A stretch of DNA of 64,000 bases from Aureimonas sp. Leaf324 (GCF_001423245.1 NZ_LMOH01000012.1:583679-647678), one strand, 5' to 3'; shown: positions 1 through 10,405, counted from the stretch's first letter. The notes: generated from the letters alone by a model not told the origin. Translations and numbers: made by a program.

Positions 1-766
<766 letters not shown>

Positions 767-786
767 GGCCAGTCCTTAAAATGAAT

Positions 787-810
787 GCCGGCGCCCCTTG
801 GGACGCCGGC
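787..810 (-). terminator. Hairpin between the MBL-fold gene and guaB
   Basis: GCCGGCG (787-793) pairs with CGCCGGC (804-810), and the CCC/GGG inside the loop can extend the stem. Read leftward, the hairpin is followed by ATTCATTTT, so it may end transcription of the metallo-hydrolase gene. It sits in the guaB leader and could instead act on guaB expression. Confidence 0.4.
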
Positions 811-876
811 GTATTGAGGATTGGCACGGGCTCGTAGCACGAGGTCCCGTCAAAGAAAAGCCGGTGCCCCGGCGGC

Positions 877-1875
877 TCAGCCGCCCGCCAGAAGCTGGTA
901 AGTCTCCGGCACGAAGCGATAGGCGTCGCCATCCTTCTCGACATAGCCGAGGCCCGGAAACGGCAGGTGGTAGCCGAGGAACGGCACCCTCTGGTCGGCC
1001 AGCATCGCGGCGTATTGCCGGCGGGTCTGCGCCGCGGCCGTCTTGTTCTGGTCGAAGCGGACCTGCCAGTCCGGCTTCTGGAACGAGACGACGAACTGGC
1101 TGAACGTGTCCGCCATCAGGAACAGGCGCTGGCCGGCCGACGACAGCTCGAACGCCATCATGCCCGGCGTGTGCCCGAAGGCGGCGCGCGCGGTGAGGCC
1201 CGGCACGACCTGATCGCCGTCGCCGAGCAGCGTCGTCTTCTCCTTCAGCGGCACGACCATCGCCTCGACGGCCTTGGCATTGTCGGCGCGCTGGCCGTTC
1301 TTCGCCTCGTCCGAGGTCCAGAACTCCATTTCGGTGCGGCCGATCGCATAGCGCGCGTTGGCGAACACCGGGGCCCCATTCTCCATCAGGCCGCCGATGT
1401 GGTCGCCGTGAAGGTGTGTCAGCACGACGAGCGTGACGTCGCCGGGCGCCAGGCCCGCCTGTCCCATGCGCTGGGTGAGGAGGCCCATGCCGTTGGCCCG
1501 TCCGTTGGCGCCCATGCCCGTATCGACCAGCACCAGCTCGTCGCCGAGGCGGATCATCACCGGCTGGAAGAAGTTGACGAAGCGCTGCGGCGGCAGGAGG
1601 TTTTCCTGCATCAGCGCGCCGACCGCCTCCTGGCTCTGGTCCTCGCCGAAGGTCGGGAACGGCCCCTCGCCCGGCCGGATGCCGTCGAGGATCACGGTGA
1701 CCTCGGCGTCGCCGATCTTGAAGCGCCGCCAGCCGGGCGCCAGCGGATGGGTGTCGCTCGTGGTTTCCATGGTCGATCCTTGCGCAGCGGCAGGACGGCT
1801 GCCCAGCGTTCCGGCGACGCCACCGGCGGCAAGGAGCAGCGCGTTGCGGCGATTGACTTCGAAGACGTCGGGCAT
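877..1875 (-). CDS. MBL-fold metallo-hydrolase with Tat signal peptide
   Basis: A 332-residue metallo-beta-lactamase-fold hydrolase, probably exported. The start at 1875 (MPDVFEVNRRNALLLAAGG) was chosen over the longer frame from 1944 because GAGG lies about 8 nt upstream and because it places a twin-arginine motif (NRRNALLL), a hydrophobic stretch and an Ala-rich cleavage region (RPAAAQG) at the N-terminus. The zinc motif is LTHLHGDHIGG, the HxHxDH signature, with later metal-site candidates in FGHTPGM and YHLPFPG. The family covers lactonases, quorum-quenching enzymes and other hydrolases, so the substrate cannot be read from sequence. It is a monocistronic gene between guaB and a divergent MFS gene. 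Confidence 0.85.
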   Translation of the reverse strand: MPDVFEVNRRNALLLAAGGVAGTLGSRPAAAQGSTMETTSDTHPLAPGWRRFKIGDAEVTVILDGIRPGEGPFPTFGEDQSQEAVGALMQENLLPPQRFVNFFQPVMIRLGDELVLVDTGMGANGRANGMGLLTQRMGQAGLAPGDVTLVVLTHLHGDHIGGLMENGAPVFANARYAIGRTEMEFWTSDEAKNGQRADNAKAVEAMVVPLKEKTTLLGDGDQVVPGLTARAAFGHTPGMMAFELSSAGQRLFLMADTFSQFVVSFQKPDWQVRFDQNKTAAAQTRRQYAAMLADQRVPFLGYHLPFPGLGYVEKDGDAYRFVPETYQLLAGG

Positions 1876-2056
1876 CGGATGAACCTCACGTTCGATCTTG
1901 GGGTGCGGGACAAACGTGAACATGGGCGACGGGCCCGCATTCACAAGGCTCGGATAGCGCCGAGCGGCGAACCGCCGCCCCCGACGGCTGGCGCCATCTT
2001 TAAGTTCGACTTATATCCCGCGCGATCCGTCCCACCTCCGACGTCCGGGGCTTCTC

Positions 2057-3445
2057 GTGAAGCGCATCGTTCCCCTTGTCCTCGCCGTCGCGCTGTTCAT
2101 GGAGAACATCGATTCGACGGTGATCGCGACCTCGCTCGCGACGATCGCCCGCGACATCGGCACGAGCCCAATCGCGCTCAAGCTCGCGCTGACCAGCTAC
2201 TACGTGGCGCTCGCGGTGTTCATCCCGATCTCGGGACGCATGGCCGACCGGTTCGGCGCCAAGCCTGTGTTCCAGACGGCGATCGGCGTCTTCCTTGCCG
2301 GCTCGCTCGCCTGCGGCTTCGCCACCTCGCTGGAAGGCTTCGTGGTCGCGCGCTTCGTGCAAGGGATGGGCGGGGCGATGATGACGCCGGTCGGGCGCCT
2401 CCTCCTCGTGCGGGCGGTGCCGCGCTCCGATCTCGTCAGCGCGATGGCGTGGTTCACGATGCCGGCCCTCGTCGGCCCGCTGATCGGCCCGCCGCTCGGC
2501 GGCTTCATCTCGACCTATGCCGACTGGCGCTGGATCTTCTTCATCAACATCCCGGTCGGCTTCGTCGGCATGGCGCTCGCGCAGCGCTTCCTGCCGCGGG
2601 TCGAGCCGATGCGCGACGTCACCTTCGACTGGATCGGCTTCGCGCTGTCGGGCCTTGCCTGCGCCGGCGTCGTCTTCGGCCTGTCGGTGGTGTCGCTCCC
2701 CGCCCTGCCCCCGGCGGTCGGGCTGGCGACGACCGTGATCGGCGCCGTCTTTGCCGTTCTCTACATCAGGCATTCGCGCCGGACCGAGCACCCGGTGGTG
2801 CGGCTCGATCTCCTGCGGATCGCGACGCTGCGCGCCTCGGTGATCGGCGGCTCGCTGTTCCGCATCGGGGCCGGCGCGACGCCCTTCCTGTTTCCGCTGA
2901 TGCTGCAGCTCGGTTTCGGCTACTCGGCCTTCCAGTCCGGCCTCGTCAGCGCCGTGTCGATCGGCGGCGCGATGACCACCAAGGCTCTGATCAAGCCGAT
3001 CCTCAAGCGCTTCGGCTTCCGCCCGACCCTCGTTCTCTCGGCGCTGGTCGGCGGCGCGCTGATCGGCGCCATCGCCTTCTACCGGCCCGTCGTTCCGATC
3101 GCCGTCCTCATCGTGCTGATGCTGATCGGCGGCTTCTTCCGCTCGATGTTCTTCACCGGCACCAACACGATCGCCTTCGCCGACGTGCCGCAGAACCGAT
3201 CCGGGGATGCAACGTCGATGCTCGCCGCCTTCCAGCAGGTCGCGATCGCGGGGGGCGTGGCGACCGCCGGCGGCATCCTCGAGGCCGGCATCGTCCTCAA
3301 CGGCACGGGTCATGCGACGCTCGCCGACTTCTCGGTCGCGTTCCTCGCGGTCGGGCTGGTGACGATGCTCGCCGCGATCCCGTTCATGCGCCTGTCGCGC
3401 GAGGCCGGGGCGGAGCTGGCCGGCCGGCGGGTGCCAGCCGAATAG
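2057..3445 (+). CDS. MFS transporter, DHA2 (EmrB/QacA-like) drug-exporter type
   Basis: A 462-residue polytopic inner-membrane protein with the features of the DHA2 drug:H+ antiporter family. N-terminal helix 1 carries FMENIDSTVIATSLATIA, matching the DHA2 motif D1 (LDxTIVNVALP). The loop between helices 2 and 3 has GRMADRFGAKPVF (MFS motif A), and the antiporter motif C is seen as MPALVGPLIGPPLGGFI, followed by WRWIFFINIPVG, another family hallmark. The start is GTG at 2057; the upstream GGGG is a weak ribosome site. The gene converges on rlmE with only 4 bp between stop codons. The exported substrate is unknown. Confidence 0.88.
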   Translation: MKRIVPLVLAVALFMENIDSTVIATSLATIARDIGTSPIALKLALTSYYVALAVFIPISGRMADRFGAKPVFQTAIGVFLAGSLACGFATSLEGFVVARFVQGMGGAMMTPVGRLLLVRAVPRSDLVSAMAWFTMPALVGPLIGPPLGGFISTYADWRWIFFINIPVGFVGMALAQRFLPRVEPMRDVTFDWIGFALSGLACAGVVFGLSVVSLPALPPAVGLATTVIGAVFAVLYIRHSRRTEHPVVRLDLLRIATLRASVIGGSLFRIGAGATPFLFPLMLQLGFGYSAFQSGLVSAVSIGGAMTTKALIKPILKRFGFRPTLVLSALVGGALIGAIAFYRPVVPIAVLIVLMLIGGFFRSMFFTGTNTIAFADVPQNRSGDATSMLAAFQQVAIAGGVATAGGILEAGIVLNGTGHATLADFSVAFLAVGLVTMLAAIPFMRLSREAGAELAGRRVPAE

Positions 3446-3449
3446 CGTA

Positions 3450-4199
3450 TCAGCCGAGCGGCCCGGCCTCGCCGTCGCCCTCGATCGCCTCGGCGTCCCC
3501 ATCGGCCTCGGCGCGCCGACCCTTGAAGCCCTTGGCGAGGAGGTAGAGCTCCACCGATCCCTCGCGCGAAGCCGGCGGCTTGACGTGGTGAACCGTGCGG
3601 AAGTTCTTCTTCAGCATGGCGAGAAGCTCGCCTTCGGTGCCCCCCTGGAAGGTCTTCGTCAGGAAATGGCCGCCGGGCTTCAGGGTGCGAACGGCAAAAT
3701 CCGCCGCGACCTCGCACAGGTGCATCGTGCGCAGGTGGTCGGTGCGTCGATGGCCGGTGGTGGGCGCCGCCATGTCGGACAAGACGATGTCGGGGTCGCC
3801 GCCGAGCGCCTCGAGCAGACGATCTGGCGCCGTCTCGTCGAGAAAGTCGAGTTCCAGGATCGTCGCGCCCTGGATCGGATCGACCGGCAGGTAGTCGATG
3901 CCGACGACATGCGCCTCCTCCGGCGTGTTGGCGGTGCGCTCCACGGCGATCTGGCACCAGCCGCCAGGGGCGGCCCCGAGGTCCACGATCCGCATGCCCT
4001 TCTGCAGAAGCTTGTAGCGGTCGTCGATCTCGGAGAGTTTGTAGGCCGCGCGCGAGCGGTAGCCGTCGATCTTCGACCGGCGGACATAGGGGTCGTTCAG
4101 CTGGCGCTGCAGCCACTCGCGCGAGGAGGCCTTGAGGCCGCGCTTCTTCTTGACCCGGACCGCCAGGCCCCGGTCGTCACCCCGTCCCGAACTCGCCAT
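3450..4199 (-). CDS. rlmE: 23S rRNA (uridine-2'-O-)-methyltransferase RlmE (FtsJ/RrmJ)
   Basis: This SAM-dependent enzyme 2'-O-methylates the A-loop uridine of 23S rRNA (U2552 in E. coli) late in large-subunit assembly. The 249-residue protein shows the K-D-K-E catalytic tetrad of the family: K in SRAAYKL, D in LSDMAAP, K in LTKTFQGG and E in SVELYLLA. The SAM loop is [11 protein letters not shown] short basic N-terminus and an acidic C-terminal tail ([14 protein letters not shown]) flank the domain. Its ATG overlaps the ppx stop codon by 1 nt (TGATG), so translation is probably coupled; this gene pair is common in Hyphomicrobiales. Confidence 0.95.
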   Translation of the reverse strand: MASSGRGDDRGLAVRVKKKRGLKASSREWLQRQLNDPYVRRSKIDGYRSRAAYKLSEIDDRYKLLQKGMRIVDLGAAPGGWCQIAVERTANTPEEAHVVGIDYLPVDPIQGATILELDFLDETAPDRLLEALGGDPDIVLSDMAAPTTGHRRTDHLRTMHLCEVAADFAVRTLKPGGHFLTKTFQGGTEGELLAMLKKNFRTVHHVKPPASREGSVELYLLAKGFKGRRAEADGDAEAIEGDGEAGPLG

Positions 4200-5704
4200 C
4201 AGACCGTCTGCCTTGCATTCGTGGGCGCCGGGCGCCGCCAGACGCCGTCCGCCACCATCATTTCCGTCAGAAGCCCCTCGCGCAGGCCGCGGTCGGCGAC
4301 GCGCAAGGTGCGGGCCGGCCAGACCCGGCGGATCGCCTCGAGGATCGCACAGCCCGCCAGAACGAGGTCGGCGCGTTCCGAGCCGATGCAGGGATTGGCG
4401 ACGCGCTCCTCGAAGCTCCAGCCGGCGATCCTGCCGACCAGCCGGTCGATATCGGCGGAGGCGAGCCAGAGCCCGTCGACCTGCCGGCGGTCGTAGCGCT
4501 CCAGTTCGAGCTGGACGCCGGCCAGCGTCGTGACCGTTCCGGACGTGCCGAGGAGATGGAACCCCTCGCCGCCCACGAGATCGTCGAGCTTCCCCGCGCC
4601 GGGAAAGCCGGCGATCATCTCCTCCACCTCGCGGATCATCCGCTCGAAGACCTCGGGCGGCACGTCGCGCCCGCCATGGCGCTCGGCCAGCGTCACGACG
4701 CCGACGGGCAGCGAGGTCCAGGCGACGATGTGGTTCGACAGGCGCCGGCTCGCGCCGCGCCGGAGGTCGAGGAGCGCGATCTCGGTCGAGCCGCCGCCGA
4801 TATCGAAGAGAACGGCGCCCTTGGCCGAGCGGTCGACCAGCGAGCCGCAGCCGGACACGGCGAGCCGCGCCTCGGTCTCGCGCGTGACGATCTCCAGCGC
4901 GAGACCGGTGTCGCGCTGGACGCGCTCGATGAACTCGGCGCCGTTGGCCGCCGACCGGCAGGCCTCGGTCGCGATCAGCCGGGCGCCGGAAATCTCGCGC
5001 GCCGACAGCTTCTGGCTGCAGATTTCGAGCGCGGCGACGGCGCGGTCCATCGCACCGGCCGCGAGGCTTCCCGTCCGCCCCAGCCCTTCGCCGAGCCGCA
5101 CGATGCGCGAGAACGCGTCGATCACGCGGAACTGGCCGGGGCGCGTCGGCGTCGCGATCAGGAGGCGGCAGTTGTTGGTGCCGAGATCGAGCGCCGCATA
5201 GGTCGGAATGCGCGCGGCATCGCCTTCCGCGCGATCGATGCGGCGCGCCGGGGCCGGCTTGGCCATGCCCGTCGACATCGCCGCCGCGTGCGTCGCCGCA
5301 ACCGCGGCCGCGGCGACGCCGCCACGCCCACGGCCGCGCCGTCGACGTCGCCCTTTCGCCGCGGGCGGCGCCTCGTCCGCGCCGCTGCGCGCCCGCAGAG
5401 CCCGCTCGGCCTCGGTGAGCTTGGCGCTGAGGCTCGGCGGAAGATCGTGCAGGGCGAGCGTCGCACGGTCCGCGGCGAGCGGGGGCGGCCCCTTCCGTCG
5501 ACGCCGGCGCTGGCGCTTGGACAGCTTCTGGCCGTCCTTCGGCGCGCCATCCCTCGCAGCGCCCGGTTCGGTGCGCTGGGATGCGGGTGCCAGTGTTTCG
5601 GCCGGCCCCTGATGGCTTTCGCCCGAAGGCCTGCCGAGAACGTTCGAAAGATGGCTGCCTAGATGCCTGACGGGTGTTCGGCCTTGATGCTGGTCATGGA
5701 TCAC
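4199..5704 (-). CDS. ppx: Ppx/GppA exopolyphosphatase/guanosine pentaphosphatase with long basic N-terminal extension
   Basis: Ppx/GppA enzymes of the ASKHA fold hydrolyse inorganic polyphosphate from its ends or convert pppGpp to ppGpp. The phosphate-1 loop is [16 protein letters not shown] at about residue 169, and phosphate-2 is [14 protein letters not shown]. The catalytic Glu region is TEACRSA with ETEARLA, and [11 protein letters not shown] follows. The first 165 residues lie outside the domain and are low-complexity and very basic ([24 protein letters not shown]), which suggests binding to RNA or polyphosphate. The GTG at 5704 was chosen as start because GGAG lies 7 nt upstream; an upstream ATG in frame (5833) has no support. 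The gene is coupled to rlmE. Confidence 0.9.
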   Translation of the reverse strand: MIHDQHQGRTPVRHLGSHLSNVLGRPSGESHQGPAETLAPASQRTEPGAARDGAPKDGQKLSKRQRRRRRKGPPPLAADRATLALHDLPPSLSAKLTEAERALRARSGADEAPPAAKGRRRRRGRGRGGVAAAAVAATHAAAMSTGMAKPAPARRIDRAEGDAARIPTYAALDLGTNNCRLLIATPTRPGQFRVIDAFSRIVRLGEGLGRTGSLAAGAMDRAVAALEICSQKLSAREISGARLIATEACRSAANGAEFIERVQRDTGLALEIVTRETEARLAVSGCGSLVDRSAKGAVLFDIGGGSTEIALLDLRRGASRRLSNHIVAWTSLPVGVVTLAERHGGRDVPPEVFERMIREVEEMIAGFPGAGKLDDLVGGEGFHLLGTSGTVTTLAGVQLELERYDRRQVDGLWLASADIDRLVGRIAGWSFEERVANPCIGSERADLVLAGCAILEAIRRVWPARTLRVADRGLREGLLTEMMVADGVWRRPAPTNARQTV

Positions 5705-5887
5705 ATGTTGTCTCCGGAGCCGGCCACGAAGGCGCTCCAAGGCCCGGCGAGGGCCAATGTCGTTGCCCGGAGTGTAGCCGACCGGCCACAATGCACAAGG
5801 CGCAACCGGGTTCATCCCACGAAACCCGCGCACCCACCATGCTTTCGCCTCAAAGGAAGCGAGCGTCTACTGGGCGTCGCAAGACGG

Positions 5888-5916
5888 TTGACGCCCGATC
5901 GCAAATCGCCTATCTG
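5888..5916 (+). promoter_or_regulatory. Sigma-70-type promoter of tRNA-Gln
   Basis: TTGACG (5888-5893) and TATCTG (5911-5916) are separated by exactly 17 nt and lie about 60 nt upstream of the tRNA. It is host sequence, so the tRNA stays under its native promoter after island integration. Confidence 0.65.
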
Positions 5917-5975
5917 ACCGCTCACGGAACGAGGGTCACCGAGACCACCGCTTCCGCCGCGCAAGCGGCACGTGC

Positions 5976-6049
5976 TGGGGAATAGTTTAAGGGTAGAACA
6001 GCGGACTCTGACTCCGCTAGTCTTGGTTCGAATCCAGGTTCCCCAGCCA
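5976..6049 (+). tRNA. tRNA-Gln (anticodon CUG), integration target of the island
   Basis: A 74-nt cloverleaf. The acceptor stem is TGGGGAA/TTCCCCA, discriminator G6046 and CCA are encoded, and the U1-A72 pair is typical of tRNA-Gln. The anticodon stem GCGGA/TCCGC encloses the loop CTCTGAC, giving anticodon CUG, which reads CAG. The T-loop is GGTTCGAATCC. The last 20 nt also form the left attachment repeat, so the 3' end of the functional gene is now supplied by the island and the gene has been regenerated intact. It is the only tRNA seen in the window. Confidence 0.96.
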
Positions 6050-6052
6050 GCT
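6030..6052 (+). other. attL: 23-bp attachment repeat at the 3' end of tRNA-Gln
   Basis: The 23 bp from GAATCCAGG to CAGCCAGCT recur exactly at 43610-43632. They cover the tRNA T-arm, acceptor strand, CCA and 3 nt beyond, the normal core for a tyrosine integrase. A 13-mer TGGCTGAGAATCC at 6087-6099 also occurs at 43603-43615, overlapping the right core, and may be part of the integrase-binding arrangement. Confidence 0.9.
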
Positions 6053-6194
6053 TATCTCAAGTCATTGTAATCGCTTTTCTTTTTGGTGGCTGAGAATCCT
6101 CTCGGCCTCTTCGCCACGCGATGTGCCCAAACCTGTAGCCCACAGGTGATGCCCATCGGCGTCTCCTGGGCTCGCGGCTCAAGGGATCCGGTCG

Positions 6195-8357
6195 GTGGCG
6201 ACTCGGCATGACACAAGCAATCTCGAACGGCGCGGCCACACCTTCTACTGGCGCGCTCGCGTGCCGACGCGCTTCGGCAAGGTGCCGCGGCAAGCCCGCC
6301 TCTCCTTCTCACTTCGGTTGTCCGACCATCACAAAGCGGCCTACATGGCGCGGCGGCTCAACACGCTGCTCGCCGACCTGACCGTGAGACCGACCGCCGC
6401 GATGACAACGAAGGACCAGCTCGACCAGCTCTTCCGCGCCGAGATCGAGCGCATGACGGCACATCTCGACGACATCGCCTTCGCGGTTCGGCGAAGCGGT
6501 GGCGTCGACGACGTCCGCGAGATGGAAGCCGACATCGAGGTCGGCTGGGCGTACCGCCTGATTCAGCTCTTCGGAACGACGCGCGCCCTCAGCTTCGAGG
6601 CGGACTGTCCAGGCAGGTCCATGCTTCTGCGCCACGGTATCCCCGAGCCGCATGTCGCGACGATCGCTGAGACGTTCCGCGCCGAACAGGCGGAAGGCCG
6701 CAGCCCCGTTTTCGACCGTGCGGTCCGTGAGCAGATGGCTGACGTCGGCCTCACCGACACGCTGGCCAATCGCGAACGGGCGAAGATGGAACTGTATCGC
6801 GCGAAAGCCGATGCGCTTCTCAACGTCGCCGAACGCTGGCCGATGATTGACCGCAAGCAGAATGCCCTCGTCGCGACGACGCTGCCCGAGGAGGAGCGCG
6901 CCAGCCTCGTCTTTACCGCAGACAGCGCGGACGAAGCAGGATCTGACGATACGACGGCAGAGACATACGTCCGGGATCAGCATGAACCGGAACTCAGCGT
7001 CGCGGAGGATGAGGAGAAAAGCGCCCTTCCCGTTGAGCCGACATCAGACGACGAAGTGGCAGAGGCGGTTCCGCCGACAGTGCCTCCAATTGAGACACGC
7101 ACTGCTGAACGTCCCGAACCCGAAGCTGCTCCCGCTGGCCGGGTCCTGCATCTCGAGGCGTTCGAAGCGTCGTATGAGGCACTCGCCCGCAACAATCGTG
7201 ACAACTGGACCCCTGCCACCGCCAGTGACGTGCGAATGCTCGTGCGGATGTTCCGTGACATCCTGGAGGAGAACGGCGTCTCGCATTCCGGTGAGATCGG
7301 CCAGCAGCACGTGGCGGCTCTGCGCCAGCATCTGAACCTCATTCCGACGCGCTACGGACAGAGCTCACGGCTGCGCATCATGAAGCCCGCAGCGCTTCGC
7401 GCCTTTGCGGCCCATGAGATCGCGCGTGCCGAACGGCGCGGTGAAGCACCACCCAAGGTCGGCCTTTCGGCGGCAACCATCCGCAAGCACCTGGGCAATC
7501 TCGACACGTTCCTCAATCATGTCAGGGCAAGCGGCTACGCCGTGGCGGATTGGTCGCTGAAAAGCCTTCGGCCCCGCAAGCCGAAGGCGGGCGCGATCCG
7601 GTTGGCGCAGGAAAAGCCTTCGCCCGACCAAGTGCGGCCGATCTTCGACCTTCCGATCTTCATGGGATGTCGAGACGCTACAAACCGCCATGTTCCGGGA
7701 GATGCGGTATTCCACGGCGGCGTCTACTACCTACCGATGCTGTTCGCCTATCTCGGCGCCCGTCGCAATGAGTTTGCAGGCCTGGAAACGAGCGACGTGC
7801 TCGACACGCAGCACGGTCCCGCCATTCACATCCGCGCCAACGTTCACCGCAGCATCAAGAATGCCCAGTCGGATCGCCTCCTGCCTGTGCCGCCAGAGCT
7901 GATGCGCCTCGGCTTCCTCGATTACGTCGAGACGATCCGGAAGATGGGCTATCGCCAGCTCTTTCCCGAGCTGTTCTCGCCGCTGCTGAAGACGAACGAT
8001 CCCGGCGACCGCTTCTACAAGGACTTCATTCCGATCGTGAAAGCCTCGCCGCATTTCTCCTCCGATCTGTGGAAACGCTCGATCCATGCCCTCCGGCACG
8101 GATTTTCGGACACGATGAAGCAAGCGGGCGTCGACACTGCGATCATCAGCGACATCGCGGGGCGTCTCGGCGAGTCTGAAACGGCGCTGCGCTACACGAA
8201 CGTCGCCGGACTTCCGTTGATCAAGGAGCAGCTCGAAAAGTACCCGGTCATCACCGGGCACCTCGAGGCGCGCCCGATGCGCCTCCTGCCATGGGTCGAG
8301 AACAAGGAACTGCCGCCCTGGGCGGGCAAGAAGCCGGGAGATCGGTTTCGGAAATAA
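6195..8357 (+). CDS. Site-specific tyrosine recombinase (island integrase)
   Basis: This 720-residue integrase should catalyse integration and excision at tRNA-Gln. The N-terminus (LERRGHTFYWRARVPTRF) matches the DUF6538-type domain of large alphaproteobacterial integrases. A SAM-like/core-binding region precedes the catalytic domain. Catalytic residues are Arg in YLGARRNEFAGL (about 522), H631 and R634 in HALRHGF, and the nucleophile Y667 in ALRYTN. A glutamate- and proline-rich linker lies at about residues 240-310. The start is GTG at 6195 with AAGGG 9 nt upstream. The gene is 145 bp from attL and ends inside a GGAAATAATTTCC palindrome that supplies its TAA stop. Confidence 0.92.
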   Translation: MATRHDTSNLERRGHTFYWRARVPTRFGKVPRQARLSFSLRLSDHHKAAYMARRLNTLLADLTVRPTAAMTTKDQLDQLFRAEIERMTAHLDDIAFAVRRSGGVDDVREMEADIEVGWAYRLIQLFGTTRALSFEADCPGRSMLLRHGIPEPHVATIAETFRAEQAEGRSPVFDRAVREQMADVGLTDTLANRERAKMELYRAKADALLNVAERWPMIDRKQNALVATTLPEEERASLVFTADSADEAGSDDTTAETYVRDQHEPELSVAEDEEKSALPVEPTSDDEVAEAVPPTVPPIETRTAERPEPEAAPAGRVLHLEAFEASYEALARNNRDNWTPATASDVRMLVRMFRDILEENGVSHSGEIGQQHVAALRQHLNLIPTRYGQSSRLRIMKPAALRAFAAHEIARAERRGEAPPKVGLSAATIRKHLGNLDTFLNHVRASGYAVADWSLKSLRPRKPKAGAIRLAQEKPSPDQVRPIFDLPIFMGCRDATNRHVPGDAVFHGGVYYLPMLFAYLGARRNEFAGLETSDVLDTQHGPAIHIRANVHRSIKNAQSDRLLPVPPELMRLGFLDYVETIRKMGYRQLFPELFSPLLKTNDPGDRFYKDFIPIVKASPHFSSDLWKRSIHALRHGFSDTMKQAGVDTAIISDIAGRLGESETALRYTNVAGLPLIKEQLEKYPVITGHLEARPMRLLPWVENKELPPWAGKKPGDRFRK

Positions 8358-8363
8358 TTTCCG
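8349..8363. repeat. Palindrome CGGAAATAATTTCCG, copy 1 of the island repeat
   Basis: A perfect 15-bp odd palindrome containing the integrase stop codon. It is followed by AAGCGGAC and GTCCGCTT, 12 nt apart, which can form a further hairpin. Related GGAAATNATTTCC copies lie at 11912, 17039, 24529 and 43444. Confidence 0.75.
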
Positions 8364-8770
8364 GCCAAGCGGACTGGAAGCGGCCTGTCCGCTTCCGACG
8401 CGATGTAGCAGACAGTTGCGATTCCGCTATCGACCCAAATTGGCCCTTGATCCGTTCATTGGCCGCTCCCCAAAGCAGACGTTAGGCTTGGCTCCGACGC
8501 GACGGTAACGCACTTTCATCACTGCCCTTCGGCATCCTTCGGCATACTTCGGCATCCTTCGGCATCCTTCGGCAGCTTCTGCGCACCGGACATCGGTTAA
8601 AGCAAAGCCTAGTTGCAAATCTAGACACTAGTTTTAGTTGCAAGCCCGTCGGGCGAATGTTTCGATTGCGTCCAAAGGTAAGGCTCTGCACGGGCTTGAA
8701 ACGGCGGGCACGTAGGTCGGGCTACGACCGCAGCGTAAGCGCGCATCAGGAAAAGGAGCCTAGAGCGACC
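8364..8770. other. Intergenic region between integrase and the VPA1262-like operon, with a 10-bp tandem repeat
   Basis: About 400 bp without a convincing gene. At 8528-8573 the unit TTCGGCATCC (one TTCGGCATAC variant) is repeated about four and a half times with a 10-bp period, close to one helical turn. It ends some 200 bp before the likely start of the next gene. It has no spacers, so it is not CRISPR. Confidence 0.7.
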
Positions 8771-10405
8771 GTGACCTTCGAGAAGCTCCGAGCAGAGTTG
8801 AGCTGCCTTCTAACCCCCGGCCGCATAGGTGAGTTCGACCACATCGAGCTGATCGAAGTGATCGGAACGCCACGTGGAGGGGCGACAATTAACGTCCTGT
8901 CCGTCGCCGTGCTGTCGGAAGGTCGCTCCGCGGTCGGAGATGCAGAACAGGCGGAGCGCCTCACTGAGCGGATTGGACGGATTGACGGCTTCAAGGATTG
9001 GTCGTTTGGCGTCATGCGCACGTTCCGGCCGGTCGCTGCCCTCGATCAGGCCTTGGCAACGCTCGCTGTCTCGGGAGAGTGGACCCTAAGCGGGCGCACG
9101 CTCGGGACGGGCACCTTGCGCCCGGAGCCCGCTATGTTCGCACCGCCAGACGGAACGGTGCCGGTTCCGCTCAATAGCGTTCTGAAGAACAACTTCTGGG
9201 CAGGATCGCATGTGTTCCGGCTCACGGACCAGGAAAAGACCCCCTTTGCCCCCTTCTTCGCCGACCGGCGACGGCTGCAGAGACTCTCTGATGCCGTTTC
9301 AGTTGGCGTGCCAATCACCTTTGCTGGCCTCGCAGATCTTCTAGGCGATGTACTGATTCAGCTTCCCGTCACGATCCTGGTGCCAAGCGTTACAGCGCCC
9401 CGCGGCGCGGTGCATTCCGACGTTGCGGTGGCATGGCGCAGCGGTGCCGCACGGCGTCCTTTAGCGACAGCCGCCCGCACCCGATGGGACGAGCTTCTAA
9501 CTGGGGCGGCGGTCAGCGAACGTTTCACGGACAGCGTCCGACTGCCCGTCGATAATCACCGTCAACCTCTGGAAACGGAGATCTGGGACGAAGGAGGCAT
9601 TTTGGTTGGAGCGACGGCCTCGACGTCGACCCTCAAGCAAATCGCGCTTGGGATGCACGTGAGTCAGCACGAACCGCGTATTTTTAATGTGCCCAACGTA
9701 AGAGGTCAGCCCGTTGCCGAGCGCGTGGAGCTCACGGAAACAACGACCAGCTTCGTTGGCACGTCGGCCGGTCAGGACGCAAATTTCTGGCTCGGTCGCC
9801 GACAGGACCTTGAGGAGAGGCGCCGGCTCGAGGCGACCCGCGACTTCGTTCAGTACCGCCCCCAGATTAACTCGACTGACGAACAGGATCGGGCTCTGGC
9901 CGACCTCCGCTTCCTCATCAACAGGCACGGCCACACCGGGGTAGATCTCTGGGACCCATACCTTTCTGCCGAAGACCTCCTCCGTACGCTGTTCTTCTGC
10001 TGCCACAGCAACGCACCCCTGCGTGCTTTGACGGACGGTCGCGATCCCCCTCGCGATGCCACGCAAGAATGCTCAACCCCGGAAGAACCGGCTGCACTGA
10101 ATCCCCCCTTTCCGGATCGGCAGAGAGTCGTCTTCGAGCGCGATGCCGGAAATCGGGAAGGGCTACGCCTTGAGTACAGGACCCGCCGAGGGCCGAAGGG
10201 CTGGCACTTCCACGATCGCTTCCTGATCTTCCCGAACCTGCGCGATGGCCCACGGGCTTGGTCGCTCGGAACCTCGGTCAACAGTCTTGGGAAAGCCCAT
10301 CACATCCTGCAGCGGGTGTCGAACCCCGCCATGGTAGCCGGGGCGTTCGAGGACCTTTGGGCGGCCTTGGACGAGCCGCAACACGTCGTGTGGAGGTCTT
10401 GGTGA
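8771..10405 (+). CDS. VPA1262-like protein with C-terminal PLD-like (HxD) motif; candidate defence protein
   Basis: A protein of about 544 residues. The N-terminal 350 residues resemble the VPA1262-type N-terminal domain as far as can be recognised from memory. The C-terminus has GWHFHDRFLIFP followed by WSLGTSVNSLGKAHHIL, a pattern like the second half of phospholipase D-fold nucleases (HxD..GSxN). The Lys of a classical HKD is not evident. The start is uncertain: the GTG at 8771 has AAGGAG about 12 nt upstream, while the ATG at 8657 has no ribosome site and adds a basic, unconserved-looking tail. Its TGA overlaps the GTG of the next gene, so the two form an operon. Role inferred from location only. 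Confidence 0.6.
   Translation: MTFEKLRAELSCLLTPGRIGEFDHIELIEVIGTPRGGATINVLSVAVLSEGRSAVGDAEQAERLTERIGRIDGFKDWSFGVMRTFRPVAALDQALATLAVSGEWTLSGRTLGTGTLRPEPAMFAPPDGTVPVPLNSVLKNNFWAGSHVFRLTDQEKTPFAPFFADRRRLQRLSDAVSVGVPITFAGLADLLGDVLIQLPVTILVPSVTAPRGAVHSDVAVAWRSGAARRPLATAARTRWDELLTGAAVSERFTDSVRLPVDNHRQPLETEIWDEGGILVGATASTSTLKQIALGMHVSQHEPRIFNVPNVRGQPVAERVELTETTTSFVGTSAGQDANFWLGRRQDLEERRRLEATRDFVQYRPQINSTDEQDRALADLRFLINRHGHTGVDLWDPYLSAEDLLRTLFFCCHSNAPLRALTDGRDPPRDATQECSTPEEPAALNPPFPDRQRVVFERDAGNREGLRLEYRTRRGPKGWHFHDRFLIFPNLRDGPRAWSLGTSVNSLGKAHHILQRVSNPAMVAGAFEDLWAALDEPQHVVWRSW

Noticed and set aside
967-3546. Plus-strand frame of 859 aa and minus-strand frame 2000-3502
   Set aside because: Both are Arg/His/Asp-rich shadows of the metallo-hydrolase and MFS genes, with no domain.
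8528-8573. CRISPR array
   Set aside because: The repeats are 10 bp, contiguous and without spacers; no cas genes in the window.
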